Assembly (NCBI GenBank): GCA_028564705.1
Contig: JAPXFQ010002457.1
Span: 102,434 to 166,433, forward strand
Direction: 5' to 3'
Source of the DNA: Apricaphanius iberus
Taxonomy: Eukaryota; Chordata; Actinopteri; Cyprinodontiformes; Aphaniidae
DNA length: 64,000 nucleotides
Both the position numbers and the translations under genes were made by a program. The notes beneath the pieces were generated by a model. The model searched no databases. It was given only the letters and a program-made list of their open reading frames with translations, and was not told where the DNA came from. Below are positions 20,761-32,940 of this stretch, one piece after another. How positions within the stretch are numbered: the first letter of the stretch is position 1; each line of letters opens with the position of its first letter.

Positions 20761-21714
20761 CATGGATAACGAATTACACCTCTGGCCTTCGACATGTTTA
20801 GCAGGTACGTTAGCTTGGCTACTTTCATCAAATCTGAGGAATGGTCAATCTGCTTCCTGTTTATACCGGCGCGCGGAACAGAGGCAGAGGCATAATGTAA
20901 ATAACGGTTACAGAAAACATGAGCTCCAACTATTCCGGAAGAGTATTTAAAGGAATTAGCCTAGCTTTGCATTAGCCATGCTAAGCAACTTATTCATTTA
21001 AATGTTGCCATCATGCATTACTCTTATTTATTCTGTACAGAAAAGTCTGCTGTTTTTATAGAGCATTCAGTGCTCTTAAGAACTTTCTATGCATAATATA
21101 CAGATTTTTAGGTAGTGGAGCAGTTTTCATAGGGTTGCTTTCATCTTTTGATGAGGTGCTTTGTTGCCAGGTCACTAGGAGTCATTCCTTCTGACTTCAA
21201 ATCAGCAGGTAGGTTGAAATCCTAAAACAAACAGAAGCACAACTTTTTTGGAAAATATACTTTTTTTGTGAGAATGTATGAGTCTAACCCAAATATTTGG
21301 CTTGTGAAAAGAGATGAAGAGTTTACTAAACTTGCTCTAAGCATAACCTGAAATAGCCCTTTAGTTCTGCAACCAAGACTTACAATCTGGAAGGAATTGA
21401 GGAATTTTTAAGTTATGTTTGTTTGTTAGGTTACATCTAGCCTTTGAATCATTCATAACATTTCCTGTAGCTAAAGAGGAGGACAAGTTTTGCCAATGCA
21501 AAAAAAAGCTAGCCAAAAAAATATTTTTTTATTCTTTTTTTTTTTTTACAGTTTTGCAAGTATGACACATGAAAAGTGTCAAAGTTTGATCAACTGAATT
21601 TGCACCTTATGATGCTTTCAGGGTTTTAATAGGCTTTCTTGTATATAAAAAAAAGTATATTTTTCGTTAAAGTTTTCAATGACATTCGCATTAATACAGA
21701 CTGTGGTAGAAACT
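20761..21714. other. Non-coding stretch
   Basis: Short open frames only; nothing recognised. T/A runs near 21510-21550. Confidence 0.5.
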
Positions 21715-22650
21715 TCTGGTTCTGTTGGGCCTCAGTGCAGCATTTGACACTGTTGATCATAAAATACTACTGGAACAAGTGGAGAGCTGATTTGGACAAC
21801 CTGGTACAGTTCTTGGCTGGTTATAACATCCAATAAAATTAATTAACATAACTGCAGATGATTCTGAGTTGTACATTTTAATGTCACCAGATGACTATAT
21901 ACCAATCCAAGCACTAAATAATTGATTGGGTAAATCAATAGCTGGATGTCCCGTGACTTTCTCCAGCTGAACAGAAACAAAAGTGAAGTAGTTATTTTTG
22001 GACCTAAAGAGGAACAATCAAAAATTAGCACACAGCTTCAGTTACTACAACTAGAAAATACTGATCAGGCGCGTAATCTGGGTGTAATTATGGACTCAGA
22101 CCTGAACCTCCAGTGTCATATAAAGGTAATAACAAGGTCAGCCTTCTATCACCTGAAGAACATTACTACGATTAAAGAACTAATTTCACAAAAGGACCTT
22201 GAAAAACTCATCCATGCGTTCATCTTTAGTTAGATTGATTACTGCAACAGCATCCTCACAGGTCTACCTAAAAAGTCAGTCAGACAGCTGCAGCTGAACC
22301 AGAACGCTGCTGCTCGCGTCTTCACTAGAATCAGGAAAGTAAAGCACATCACCCCAGTTCCAAAGTCCTTACAATGGCGCCATGTACCTCAGAGAATAGA
22401 CTTTACTCCTACTAGTTTATAAATCACTAAATAGTTTAGCACCAAAGTATGTTGAAGACCTGTTGTCACTATACCAACCCAGCAGAACACTCAGGTCCTC
22501 CAACTCTAGTTTACTAAACATTTCTAGAATTAAAACCAAACATGGAGGAGAAGCTTTCAGTTTCTCTCGCCACAAATCTGGAATAAACTGCCAGACAACT
22601 GCAAAGCTGCTGAATCATTAAGTTCTTTCTAATGAAGGATTATAACTCTA
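21715..22650 (+). mobile_element. L2-type LINE fragment, RT C-terminal half with internal deletion
   Basis: LSAAFDTVDHKILLEQ (about 21728-21775) is RT motif A. The catalytic region after it is deleted and the sequence resumes near 21855 (ADDSELYILMSPDD), then [18 protein letters not shown] (21949 on), [33 protein letters not shown] and AAARVFTRIRK. The remaining downstream part (to 22650) has several stops and ends near IWNKLPDNCKAAES. Non-functional. Confidence 0.75.
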
Positions 22651-22699
22651 CTGTTTAGAGATCATTTTGAGTAATATTCGAAAATAGATTTTTGACAAA

Positions 22700-23450
22700 T
22701 TTCTCGTTTTCTATGCTTTTCCTAAAGCGTTGTTTTTAATCAATTGCTAAATGTTTTCTTGTATTGATTCTTGTGTTTTATGTTTTTAATTTTCTGGCTG
22801 TTTTTACTTCCTATGCTTTTATAATGTATACATTTTCTTTTTATGCTTTTCCTAAATTGTTGTTTTTAATCAAATGCTAAAAGTTTTCTTTTATTGATTT
22901 TCATGTTTTATTTGTTAAGGTGTTTATCATGTGGAGACGTCTTTTAAACGCTGTCTCTTGTTGGGGTTTTTTCAGTTTCCACCTAAAAAAAAAGCCTTGA
23001 GTTTAATTATGAGGCCTGTGCCAAACTCCTTTGTTGTTTGCCTGAGAAAAATAAAACCTGTAAGGTTATTGCTAAAAAAACCTTTTGTTATTGTGGGGAA
23101 TCAAGGGGTTCTGGGACGGTTTGGTTGAGTCTGGTTGTTGTTGAGACGACCGTTTTAAGTTATACTGGTTGTGGTGCCAGTGCATTGTGTCGTCACCTTA
23201 TAGCCATATTTGCACAGAAAAAGAGAGAAGTATTTTTATGTTTTTCCTAAATTGCTGTTTTTAATCAACTGCTAAATGTTTTATTTTATTGATTCTCATG
23301 TTTTCTTTTTTAATTTTCATATTTTTCCAGTTTTTACTTTCCATGCTTTCATCATATGTTTGCTTTCTTTACCACCAAGTTATGTAAAACACCTTGAATT
23401 ACCTTGTGCTGAAAGTGTAGAGTATACAAATAAAATTGCCTTGCTTTCAA
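22700..23450 (+). repeat. L2 3' tail with triplicated module and 0.3-kb interruption
   Basis: A module of about 75 bp (ATGCTTTTCCTAAA...TTGTTTTTAATCAA...TGCTAAA...TTTATTGATT) occurs at about 22712, 22838 and 23238. Between the second and third copies lie about 310 bp of unrelated sequence (22925-23230). The tail ends with CACCTTGAATTACCTTG...ACAAATAAAATTGCCTTG at 23390-23445, the typical fish L2 3' end. Confidence 0.65.
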
Positions 23451-24299
23451 CTTGGTAGTTTACATAGCTGTTGCTGCTTTTCATGTTTACTCAAGTTTCC
23501 TTCCAAACCCACACACAGATACTTTGCATCACATCATATCTTTTTTTCATAGTGCCCATTTCCTTTTGTGGAAAGAGAAAAGCACTGATGCAACATGTCT
23601 CAGTGGGTTGCTACTACAGGAAGTTGTAGGATTATGTACTGTGAAACGATAATAAACCTGAGGAAGTAACAAGATCGTTTCTGTTTCCATTCTTTTACTT
23701 AACAAAATGAGGGCCTTTTATATAGCATTTCTTAATTATTGACACAGCATTTGCTGGCAGATCATACAAGAATGAGCATATTGTACAATATTCATTTTTA
23801 GATACATCTACAATGTCAGTGTATATGAAACTAGCACCTGGAGACACAGATAGTGAAATCTGAACAGAAATTCAATTCAGTTTATCTATATAGCAATGAT
23901 TCCCAGCAGTTGTCCTCTGAAGGCATTTTACACTTTATTATTAGCAAAACAAGAATGTGTGTACGTGTGTGTACTCGTACATGCAACATATAGAAACCCT
24001 GTAAACAAATGTTTCTAACAAAGGGAGATCTTTTTGGTCCTCCCTTAATTTCTTGATGGCTGTACTGTGCTTTACCAGTTAGGTTTAGAGGTATGGTGTG
24101 AATTAGGTTTAGGTTAGCATTATACCTAGGTTATACTTCTCTGTCGGAAAGTTTGCACCCAGATGCAGACATACTGACAGAGCTGTTTACCTTTTATACT
24201 TCTTTGTTGGTATGTCATTAAATCAGCAAAACAAGGTTTTAAACAGTAAAATGTGGGACCTCTTTAAGGCTGATCAGTTGATGGACTATTATCATGCTT
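23451..24299. other. Mostly non-coding; short dispersed repeat at 23868-23935
   Basis: 23868-23935 is a relative of the repeat at 6757 (CAATTCAGTTTATCTATATA). 24065-24150 contains TTAGGTTTAGG-type low-complexity sequence. No gene. Confidence 0.5.
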
Positions 24300-24492
24300 C
24301 ATGGCATGCGTCGGCGTCCTGATGCCTCTTGCGAACTCCGGCTCTTCAACATGGTTATAACTGGGTTTTAATTATTTTTAAGTGTTTTTTAATATACCCT
24401 TTTGACTAGTTTTAACAGTTTTTAACTTTTAGCGACTTATCTTTTATCGGACGTGTTTTTAATCAGAGCACGGACCGCTGTTACTTTTATCA

Positions 24493-25393
24493 TGCCTGCA
24501 CTCACCTGTAGCTCCAGGTTTGATGGTTGTGTCAGGCTAACCAAGAAAATCAAGGAACTGGAGCAGAAGATCTCCAATTTACACCTGATCCAGGATCACG
24601 GGCGCGACGTGGACATCACCTTCGGCCGAACTTTTGCTGATGCCACCGGCGCCCAGCTGGCCGACACAATCAACGTTGCGCCATACCCAGGACTACAGCC
24701 GGGACCCGCCGAGGAGTGCTTCACTACACCCCGAATCCACGGAACGAGTCCTCGGCGCCCTCTTAACACCGCTGCAGTCCTGTGGATGCCAAGCTGCCCA
24801 ACATCCAGCCGGTCCTGGATAACGAGAGGTCTTCTGCCCAGTAGCCTGCCCACACCATCCACCCAGCACTCTCATTATAGGGGATTCTATTATCCGGCAC
24901 ATTAGGATGAGAGGAGCTATGTTACCCTGGAGCTACAGTAAAGGACATTTCTGTACAGATTCTGGACTCCATCCAACGTCATCCAACTGTGAGTAAAGTT
25001 ATAATTCATGCTGGCACCAATGACATCCATAAACAGCAGTCTGAGCTTTTAAAGCAGGATTTTATTAATCTTTTTAATCATTTTAAAGACAAACCCTTAT
25101 CTGTTTTTATTTCTGACCCCACTCCAACCATCAGTAGAGGAATAAAACGCTTCAGTAGGTTACTTTCTCTTAACACTTGGCTTTCCTCTGCTACCGTGAT
25201 GCACAATATTGGTTTTATAGAAAATATTAACATTTTCTGGGGCAGGAGTCAATTGTTTGGAGCAGATGGACTCCATCTTAACAGACAAGGTACACGAATG
25301 CTGGCATCAAGCCTGGCATACCCTCGCCCACATTTGTCCCCTGCACCGGCGCAAGCTGCTCCTGCCCTCTCTTCCCCATCCACCACATCCTGA
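24493..25393 (+). pseudogene. LINE ORF1: coiled coil plus SGNH (GDSL-like) hydrolase
   Basis: The first frame starts at ATG 24493 (MPALTCSSRFDGC) with a heptad-like helix TKKIKELEQKISNLHLIQ. It shifts frame around 24700-24980, where GDSIIRH-type sequence is expected in the family (a degenerate GDSII is visible near 24881 in another frame). The second frame, 24989-25393, has VIIHAGTNDIHKQQSELL (block III-like, GTND) and FGADGLHLNRQGTRML (block V, DGLH, with the catalytic Asp/His). In fish CR1/L2-type LINEs such an esterase-like ORF1 binds nucleic acid or membranes; the role here is inferred. Broken by at least one frame shift. Confidence 0.7.
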
Positions 25394-25492
25394 TGTGCAG
25401 CTGGTCCCTGTTCCTATGAAGTCAATCCTGATTTTAACAGTAATTCACATATCGGACTTGGACCTTATTCCACTTCACTCATACCTATTATT

Positions 25493-26344
25493 GTGAGTAG
25501 AGAGCGAAGAAATAACCATAAACTGAAAAAATGCAACCCAAATAATCTTAAACAGTTACTAAAAATCTCACCTACAGTAAATCAGACAGTCACTTCATCA
25601 CCAACCACTATTAATATTTCTCTTTTAAATGTTCGCTCTCTGCTGAATAAAACTTTTATAATAAATTATTTAATTTCAGACAAAAATCTTCAGTGTTTAT
25701 TTTTAACGGAGACACAGCTGAGTGCAGATGCCCCTGCTGTTCTTACAGAGGCCTCTCCACCTAATTTTAACTTATTATTATTCAACGAGGAGTAGCCAGA
25801 GGGGAGACGGAACTGCTTTTATGAGTTCATCAACTCTTCCGCCAAACCTGTTTTATTTGATAATTTTACCACTTTTGAATACCCTGCCTCTGTTTTTAGC
25901 ACTCCTAAGATTTTATGTGTCACATTTTATAGGCCACCGAAAAGGAATGCACTTTTTATTCCAGAATTTTCAGAGTTTTTATCAATTTTACACAACTCTT
26001 ATGAAAGGATCATTTTAGCTGGTGATTTTATTCTACATTTAGATAACATTTTAGATCCTTTATCAACAGATTTTTTAAATATTTTGAATTATATGGATTT
26101 TAGCCAACATGTCATGCAGCCAACTCACAACAGAGGACACACCCTGGACCTGGTCATCATGTATGGCCTGTCCACCAGTGTCTCCTCTGTTGTTGACTTG
26201 GCTGTCTCTGACCACTACTGTGTGTTCTTTAAAATCACCAGTTTTATCCAATTAGAGACCTCTGTGAGAACTGTCAGGAAGTGTCATCTAACCCCTGAAG
26301 TGGCTGCAGGTTTTCTTGAAGTTTTTAAAAAATGTCCTCCCTAA
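25493..26344 (+). pseudogene. LINE ORF2: AP endonuclease domain
   Basis: Start near 25493. ISLLNVRSLLNKT and LFLTETQLSAD are the first endonuclease motifs. A frame shift near 25795 follows, then LAGDFILHLDN (the N of GDFN replaced by I), RGHTLDLVIMYG and LAVSDHYCVFF. The substitution of the catalytic Asn and the shift both indicate loss of activity. The linker runs to a stop at 26342. Confidence 0.75.
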
Positions 26345-27087
26345 CCTTCACCTTTATGAAAACTTTCTCCAGCTCAACCAGGATTAACTGAGGTTTTAGG
26401 TATCGATACTGAAGCTCAGAGAGAGAAACTTTTACCAAAACTACAATCATTGTCTTCAATCCTCCTTTACAAGTGAAGAATCTGGGCGTGATTTTTGACT
26501 CTGAGCTGACTTTTATTCCACACATTAAAAAAATCTCTAAAATAGTTTTTTTATCACCTAAAGAACATAGCCAGAGTCCGCCCCATTCTCTCTCGGGCCA
26601 ATACGGAGATGCTAATGCATGCTTTTATCACCAGTAGAGTAGATTATTGTAACACCCTGCTTTCCGGTCTTCCCAAAAAGACAACCTCAAGTTTACAGCT
26701 TTTACAGAGTTCAGCAGCTCGTGTCCTGATGAAGACCAGGAGGCGGAGCATATTACACCGGTCTTAGAATCGCTGCATTGGCTCCCTGTATGTTTTAGGA
26801 TAAATTTTAAGGTTCTTTTAAATGTTTTTAAGTGTCTTTATGGTCTTGGGCCTTCTTATCTTTCAGAAATGTTTTTACGATATGAACCCTCGCGGTCTCT
26901 GCGCTCCTCTGGCAGCCGTCTCCTTATCATTCCCAAAGTCAGGACATGGACTCATGGTGAGGCGTCTTTTCATTATTATGGCCCTCACCTCTGGAACAGA
27001 CTTCCGGAGGACCTCAGGGCCGCAGAGAACGTTCATGTTTTAAAAAGCAGGCTTAAGACTCACCTTTTTAACCAAGCTTTTAATTAG
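26345..27087 (+). pseudogene. LINE ORF2: RT C-terminal tail after core deletion
   Basis: Joins the linker directly to GIDTEAQREKLLPKLQS and NLGVIFDSELTF, so about 350 codons containing the catalytic RT motifs are absent. Then HLKNIARVRPILSRANTEML, DYCNTLLSGLPKK, SSAARVLMKTRRR and YGPHLWNRLPEDLRAAENV. Several frame shifts. Confidence 0.75.
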
Positions 27088-27718
27088 CTATTATTTATTA
27101 ATATCTGTTTAAATTAGATGTTTTACCCAATCTACTTTTTAGTTTAGCTGTTATTTGTTTATTATTAAATCTGCTTAGCATTTCATCTTGATTACATCTT
27201 ATTGTTTTATACTCATTGTTTTACACTTTATATATTTTATATTTTATAAACTTTATATTTTAACTTATTTTAATGTTTCGCCACAGTGTTTCCTCTATTG
27301 GAGCCCTATGCATCGGGGGCGGTGGTCTCCTGTGAGTGCCTGGGTACCCCCCAGGTAGTGCCTGGTCGGAGGTGGGGGTATCATCCCTCACTCCTCTGGG
27401 CGCCCTGGGTTGGTGCCTTGGCTGCTGCTGCTGATCTGCTGCCGATGCAGATGGCTCCCATGATGACGTTTCCTGGCTCATCTGTACTCAGTCCTCAGTT
27501 TTTTTGGTTTTTTTTTTGTTTTTTTTAAAGCTTTTAAGTGTGTATGTGTGTATGGCTGATGGGGTTGGGAGGGGGGTGTAGTTGTGATGAGGATTTTATT
27601 TTTGGTTTTTGAACCGGGGGTTGGGGATTTGTGGGGTCATTTTAAATCTGTAAAGCACTTTGAGAAACCATGTTTGAAATGCGCTTTATAAATAAAGTTT
27701 GATTTAATTGGATTTGAT

Positions 27719-28027
27719 TCCCTTTCTGAGCGTCTGGAAAGACAGTCTCTGTGCAGAACAAACTCTAGTCTGCAGGGAATACCAGTCATATAGCGCTGCT
27801 AAATGGACGGCTGTCTCAATCGGTGAAATATTTTTTACTTGCCTTTCAAATAATCCTGCATCACAAGAGTCTGGTCTGGTTAAGGAAAAACAGAGAAGAG
27901 AAACACAGTTTTAAGGTATGATTTCTCTCATAAGAGATTAAAACATTAATGTACTTCTTAGAATAAATTTAAATATCAAAAATCCACTAATTTGTGAAGA
28001 GTAAAATGTATTTAAATACAACCCAAA
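27719..28027. other. Non-coding stretch
   Basis: No feature recognised. Confidence 0.4.
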
Positions 28028-28033
28028 CACACG

Positions 28034-28120
<87 letters not shown>
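28028..28120. repeat. (CA)n(TA)n compound microsatellite
   Basis: ACACACGCACACACACACAC passes into about 35 TA dinucleotides with one slip near 28080. Prone to slippage and cruciform extrusion. Confidence 0.95.
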
Positions 28121-28123
<3 letters not shown>

Positions 28124-30654
28124 CAATTTCATAAATGTAATAAAAAAAAGTGCGAGGCAAGTCCTAAGAAGCCAGCTCAATGGAAAGAACAAGTCCAATG
28201 CAATAAACTGCTACACCCTGCCAGTGATCAGATACCCTACGGGAATAATACATTGGCCAAAGGATGAGATACAGACCACAGATGTTAAGACACGAAAGCT
28301 CCTTACTATGTATGGCAGATTCCATCCCAAATCCAGCACCTTGGCTGGACTGGCTTGGCCACTCCCACCTGGAAACACACATCTCAGATCTCCTCACTAA
28401 GCCTTTCTCTGCACCCGCTTGCTTGTTCACCTTCCATCGCCTCAGCTTACAAAGAACAAATACAAGGATCACCGTCATACATCTAGAAACCTTCAAGAAC
28501 AAAAACCTGAACATCATCTCATTAACCACTCATCCCCAGTCAAACATATTATTTAGTCTCCTTCTAACCTCCCCAGAGATCCGTCTTCCAAACGACCAAG
28601 TAAGGCCTGCTATCCTATTACAAATTACAAACTTCAGAAATGACTCAATATCGTTCTAACTACTCACCTGCTCTATCTAGTAATTCCTGTCGGCCGAGTT
28701 CCTGCCAGACCATCCCAGTATTTCAGCTCGTTTCTTGTTCAAAATAAACATTTTAAAAATGTGTGGTCCCTGAAATTGTTGCCTGATCTAATGATTTCAC
28801 ACATGACAATGTGAAATACATTCTTTATATGGTGAAAGGCAAATTTTCTTTTTCATTTGCCAAAGGCTTCACTACACAGATGGCATTCGGAAAATATGCC
28901 ATTTAGGCAATTTCCTGTGCAAAGTGCTGACTTTTAAACATGAACAAAGATAAGATGTTATCTGTTAACAGACTGGTCTCATGCTCTTCCTCTTATAATG
29001 TATGTTATTATGAGGCATAAAGGTTCCTCTTCTTTTACTAAATGTATTTTTTTTGTATTCGTTAAAAAATGTATGTTCCTCATTGTTTGTCTTTGGCATT
29101 ACATCACTGTTTTAATAATGGCACATGGGTTGAAAAGGACTGTAGGCAGGCTTATGTAGGTGTAGTATATAATGAAAACCAGTTTTTTGGAATTTGTTGT
29201 CACAGTTCTGGTTTTATTTTTGGCATAGGTTGATTTGATGTAATCTATTAATGATCAGAACCTTATGGGATGTAAACTGCACTCTCAAAATCTGGTTATA
29301 AAAAGAAGAAACTGAAGAACTGTGTTATATTTTGAATGAATCAAAGATACATGTTACCTAACATGTTATATATGTTACATATGAGTTCAAACAGGTTTAA
29401 AAAAGGAGTTGTTGACTTGAGTTTTGGCCTCCATCTTTAATAAGATCACTGGACCGTTCTTGGACAGCTTGAATAAAGTGGAATTCTCCCACATCAGGCA
29501 GTGAAGGGCAGCCTCCATCACTCTGCTCACTTCATTAAAATTTCCATTTTTGCAACAGCAGGAATCACAATGAACCGTGCTCCCGTGGCCTGTGGAGCTA
29601 ATGCATGTCTGTTTGCTGGCATCAGTATGCGGCTGGAGGTTTGAAAATAAATCAACATTGATTCACGGGCATGTGAATGTATGTTTGTGTGTACTGAGCA
29701 TGGTAGTAAATGTTTGAAGAAATGGGATTGTTATAAATATGGACAAATTCTTCCGTCTTTCCCCTCATTCATCTCCTGCTTCAGTCAGGTCTGGTGTAAA
29801 CACAGCAGGTAAACATCGGCTGAATTGTGGGCCAGAACAGCATCTTTATCTGCCTTCTTCTCATGGATGCAGTGTTGGAAGAGCGAGGATTCGAATGATT
29901 ACATGCTTCAGACCATTACTCCACTATTAACGGCTGGGCCAAAGCAATTAACCTACTTCATATGTCTTACTTGAGCCAAAAAATAGCCAAAACAAGTGAA
30001 TCTGTCCCAGTCTGTGAAGGAGACTGTACTCCTTGTATCCCGTGCAGAGACGGAGCAGCAAAACTCAACCTCAATTAGTTACTTATTTACTCCTACTTTC
30101 CAATCAGTGAAGGCCATCTTAAATCTGTATAGGTCCACGAAGTTTAGATTGATTACTTATGCAAATGAGTTAAACGTTTTAATAATGCTGTCAACAGAAA
30201 TAAATGTGTTCGACAGAGTGTATTGTAGTCCTTAAAGTTACCTGCTGAGCGTAACAAAAAACAATGTTTGTAAAATGTTTAAAGTTGGAACAAGAAAGGG
30301 GAGGAGAACATTAAGACGGGGGTTTGTTCTTGTTTGTTGGAAAAAAATGTAGGAAGGAATCAGGTTTGGAGTGGGCTAGGGTTATTGGGCTTAGCTTCGA
30401 TCCCAATAAGGATAGCAATCCATTAAGTTTTTTTAGCAGCAGGAATGAACAACACAGGAACTGTTAGCTATACAGCAGCATGTGTTATCCAAAAATCTGT
30501 ACAGCTGTATTTATATTTTACAGATTAATACTATGCAGTAGAATAGTCTTTGATGTTTTTACATCCTTCTCAGGTGGAGATATGACCAACAGTAAAACCA
30601 ATTTAAAACAAGTATCAATAGAAAACATATCCATCTATCTGACAGCTTCTTCAA
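28121..30654. other. Non-coding stretch
   Basis: The longest open frame (28264-28659 plus, 131 codons) is Leu/Thr-rich without a motif, and nothing in codon pattern or context supports it. No TIRs, LINE motifs or RNA genes seen. Confidence 0.45.
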
Positions 30655-30850
30655 TGAGTGAGTGGTACAATGCACCCTGGACAGGCCACTAGTTTGTGAC
30701 AGGGTTAGTCACAGGGATATATTAGAAAAAACCCCAAAAACATTCACTTACATCTAAGAAGAGTCTTGAATCTCCAGTTTACCCAACATTCACATTTTTG
30801 GACCAAGAGAAGAAAGTTGAGTACGTTTTATGTGTGAGGATGTATGAGGA
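30655..30850 (-). repeat. Decayed SINE-W relative
   Basis: CACCCTGGACAGGCCACTAG near 30675 and TTTTTGGACCAAGAGAAGAAAG near 30798 match, in reverse orientation, the CCTGTCCAGGGTGTACC and TTCCTCCCACAGTCCAAAAA portions of the SINE also seen at 60900-61170. Strongly degraded. Confidence 0.4.
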
Positions 30851-31143
30851 GAGTAAATGAAATTGACTGTAGCAGAACTTGATTGACAGATAATTAAACA
30901 ATTTGGATTTACACACAAATAAAATACAGAAAGAAAACATAATTAATAACATATGTACAGTAAGAACACAATTACGGGGGGCGCTAGCGAGCCAGTAATG
31001 GAGTAGGAGGCTTTCGCAGAGGCTCCCGCTAAATGCAAATTAAAAGTACCTAAAAGCAGTATTTTACGACCTACATAAATACCCGTGCAGCTGGCGAACG
31101 TTAAGAGGATAATAGTTTATCCCATGCTTTGTTTCTTGCTGAA

Positions 31144-32940
31144 ATGTCGGCTGGTTTAAGGAAATACAGATTCCATGGATCAACGACGGCTAGACCTGGC
31201 GCATCCTCAGACCAGAGTACTCTGAAAAGCCCGAAAGCGGCAACAAGCGCTAATGCCAATGCTAATGCTAAGCCTAACGTGGAAGAAGAACAGCCTGAGC
31301 TGATCGACATGGACATCGCAGAGTTAAAGTCTGAACTCCTTTTGTCCATCAAGAATGATATTGCCGGGGTGTTAAAGGAGGAACCTAAAAAGGCACTTGC
31401 TGAAGATTTTGAGGATATTAAGACGTGTGTGAGGGATGTGAAGGATGAGATCGCTAGCTGCAAGGAAGTGACTCGTAAAGAAATGGACGAGGTTAAGGCC
31501 AAGGTGGATGACCTCGAGACCAGACTGTCCACACGGACCGATGAGGCGACCAATCTTTTTTTTTTTTTTTACGTGTCCTGTCTAGCAGTTTGCCACTCAG
31601 AATTGGTGTCTGAGTACCAAGTAAAAGCCCAACAGATTTACTTTCCCAAGCAGAGTATTACATATTTGCTGTAACACTCCACTTGATGTATATGTATTAA
31701 ATAAGCTTTATTAGTAATTAGTGAGGGTTCAATTTCCTGAAGTCATGGACACGAAACCGTGAAAAGAAGGAAGAAAGGAAGAAGGTGAAGAAAAGAAACT
31801 GCACCAGCAGAGGCGCGAACTGACGACACAAGACAGGGAGGCAAACAAAGAACACAAGAAAACATCCCAGTCCTCCACTTCTGCCGCGGTAAAACAAAAC
31901 AAACAAAAACAACGAACTGAACAGAACCACACCAATAGTTCAGATCCAGTAATAAAAATAAAGAATTACACATTCACTACACACAAGCATGGATTAATAA
32001 ACACAATACTAATGTTTCTGTTAAGCTCTTGGTAAAAGCTAACTAATGACAATAATCTCAACTCAAGATATGTCCGTCCACACCAATGTCCCCACACCTA
32101 TGGGTGTGTGCGAGCATGCAGGTCTGCATAAGGTTTCCCCATGCAAGTGATTGATAGCTGGTGTAAGGAACCGTCAATCCGTCCTACAGGAATCAACGCA
32201 GACATGAAGGAGGCAGGAGACGCATGCATCCAGAGTCCCACAGAGGGCAGAAGCCGCAGGCGGACCAGCGCAGGGCCGATCACCCACCAAGAGAGGAACA
32301 GATGGAAGCCCCAGGGGAACACCAAGCAGCCGCAATGCTGGGGCCCCGAGAGATCGCAGGGAAGAGCCCACGGGCTCCGCCAGAAACCAACTGCGCCACG
32401 GCGGGCCCGGAACAGGCGACCACTCTACAAACCACGGTAACGACCCTAAAGAAAGAGGTGGTAGACCTTAAGACCAAATATGACGACCTGGAAGGCAGGA
32501 TGCGTCGATGTAATATCCGCATTCTTGGCATCCCCAGTTCTCCAGACTCAAGTTTTCCCGTAGCTGTGACCAAGCTACTGAGGGAAATCCTGAAAATAGA
32601 CAAGCCTGTCCTTGTTGATCGCTCACACAGGAGCCTTGCATAAGCCGCGTGCCATCGTTGCAAAGCTCTATTATTACCAGGACTGCGTTGAGATATTTCG
32701 CCACGCCCGCTGATACTGAACGGACAACACGTTGTTATATTCCCTGATTTCACCCCATGTGTTGCCCTGGCTCGGGCTGCCTTCACTGAGGCCCGAAAGC
32801 TTCTCCGTGATCAACCAGATGTCCGGTTTTGCATATTGTTTCCAGCACATTTCCGTATTACACATAACGGAGAAGAGCATGAGTTTCTGGATCCTGATGT
32901 CGCCGTGGACTTTATAAAAAAACATGTGATCAAAGCCTGA
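31144..32940 (+). pseudogene. L1 ORF1 (RNA-binding chaperone), split by an insertion
   Basis: The ATG at 31144 (GAAATGT context) opens MSAGLRKYRF. A Ser/Ala/Asn-rich stretch leads to a long coiled coil (KDEIASCKEVTRKEMDEVK, DDLETRLSTRTDEAT) that is cut at 31556 by an 857-bp insertion. It resumes at 32427 with LQTTVTTLKKEVVDLKTKYD, then the RRM-like MRRCNIRILGIPSSPDSSFP and the C-terminal domain GQHVVIFPDFTPCVALARAA ... RITHNGEEHEFLDP, stop TGA at 32938-32940. One stop and one shift lie near 32643-32700. In L1 elements this protein trimerises through the coiled coil and coats the LINE RNA. Confidence 0.8.
31557..32413 (-). mobile_element. GC-rich poly(A) retroposon, copy 1 (857 bp, 5'-truncated)
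   Basis: Flanked by a 13-bp duplication with one mismatch: AGGCGACCAATCT (31544-31556) and AGGCGACCACTCT (32414-32426). The left end is a T14 run followed by ACGTGTCCTGTCTAGCAG, i.e. a poly(A) tail on the minus strand. Aligns along its whole length with 33884-34760. No recognisable protein on the sense strand. Confidence 0.85.

Larger units (their letters stand above)
24300..27718 (+). mobile_element. L2-clade LINE with SGNH-hydrolase ORF1, internally deleted
   Basis: Order on plus: GC-richer leader, ORF1 (24493 to 25393, two frames), ORF2 endonuclease (25493-26344), deletion of the RT core, RT C-terminus (26465-27087), long 3' UTR (27090-27670) and a terminal AATAAAGTTTGATTTAATTG with short TTGAT-type repeats. 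The 3' part is repeated in decayed form at 61590-62300. Not autonomous because the RT catalytic region is gone. Confidence 0.8.

Noticed and set aside
28264..28659. 131-codon plus-strand ORF
   Set aside because: No motif, no repeat relationship, no supporting splice or promoter context.
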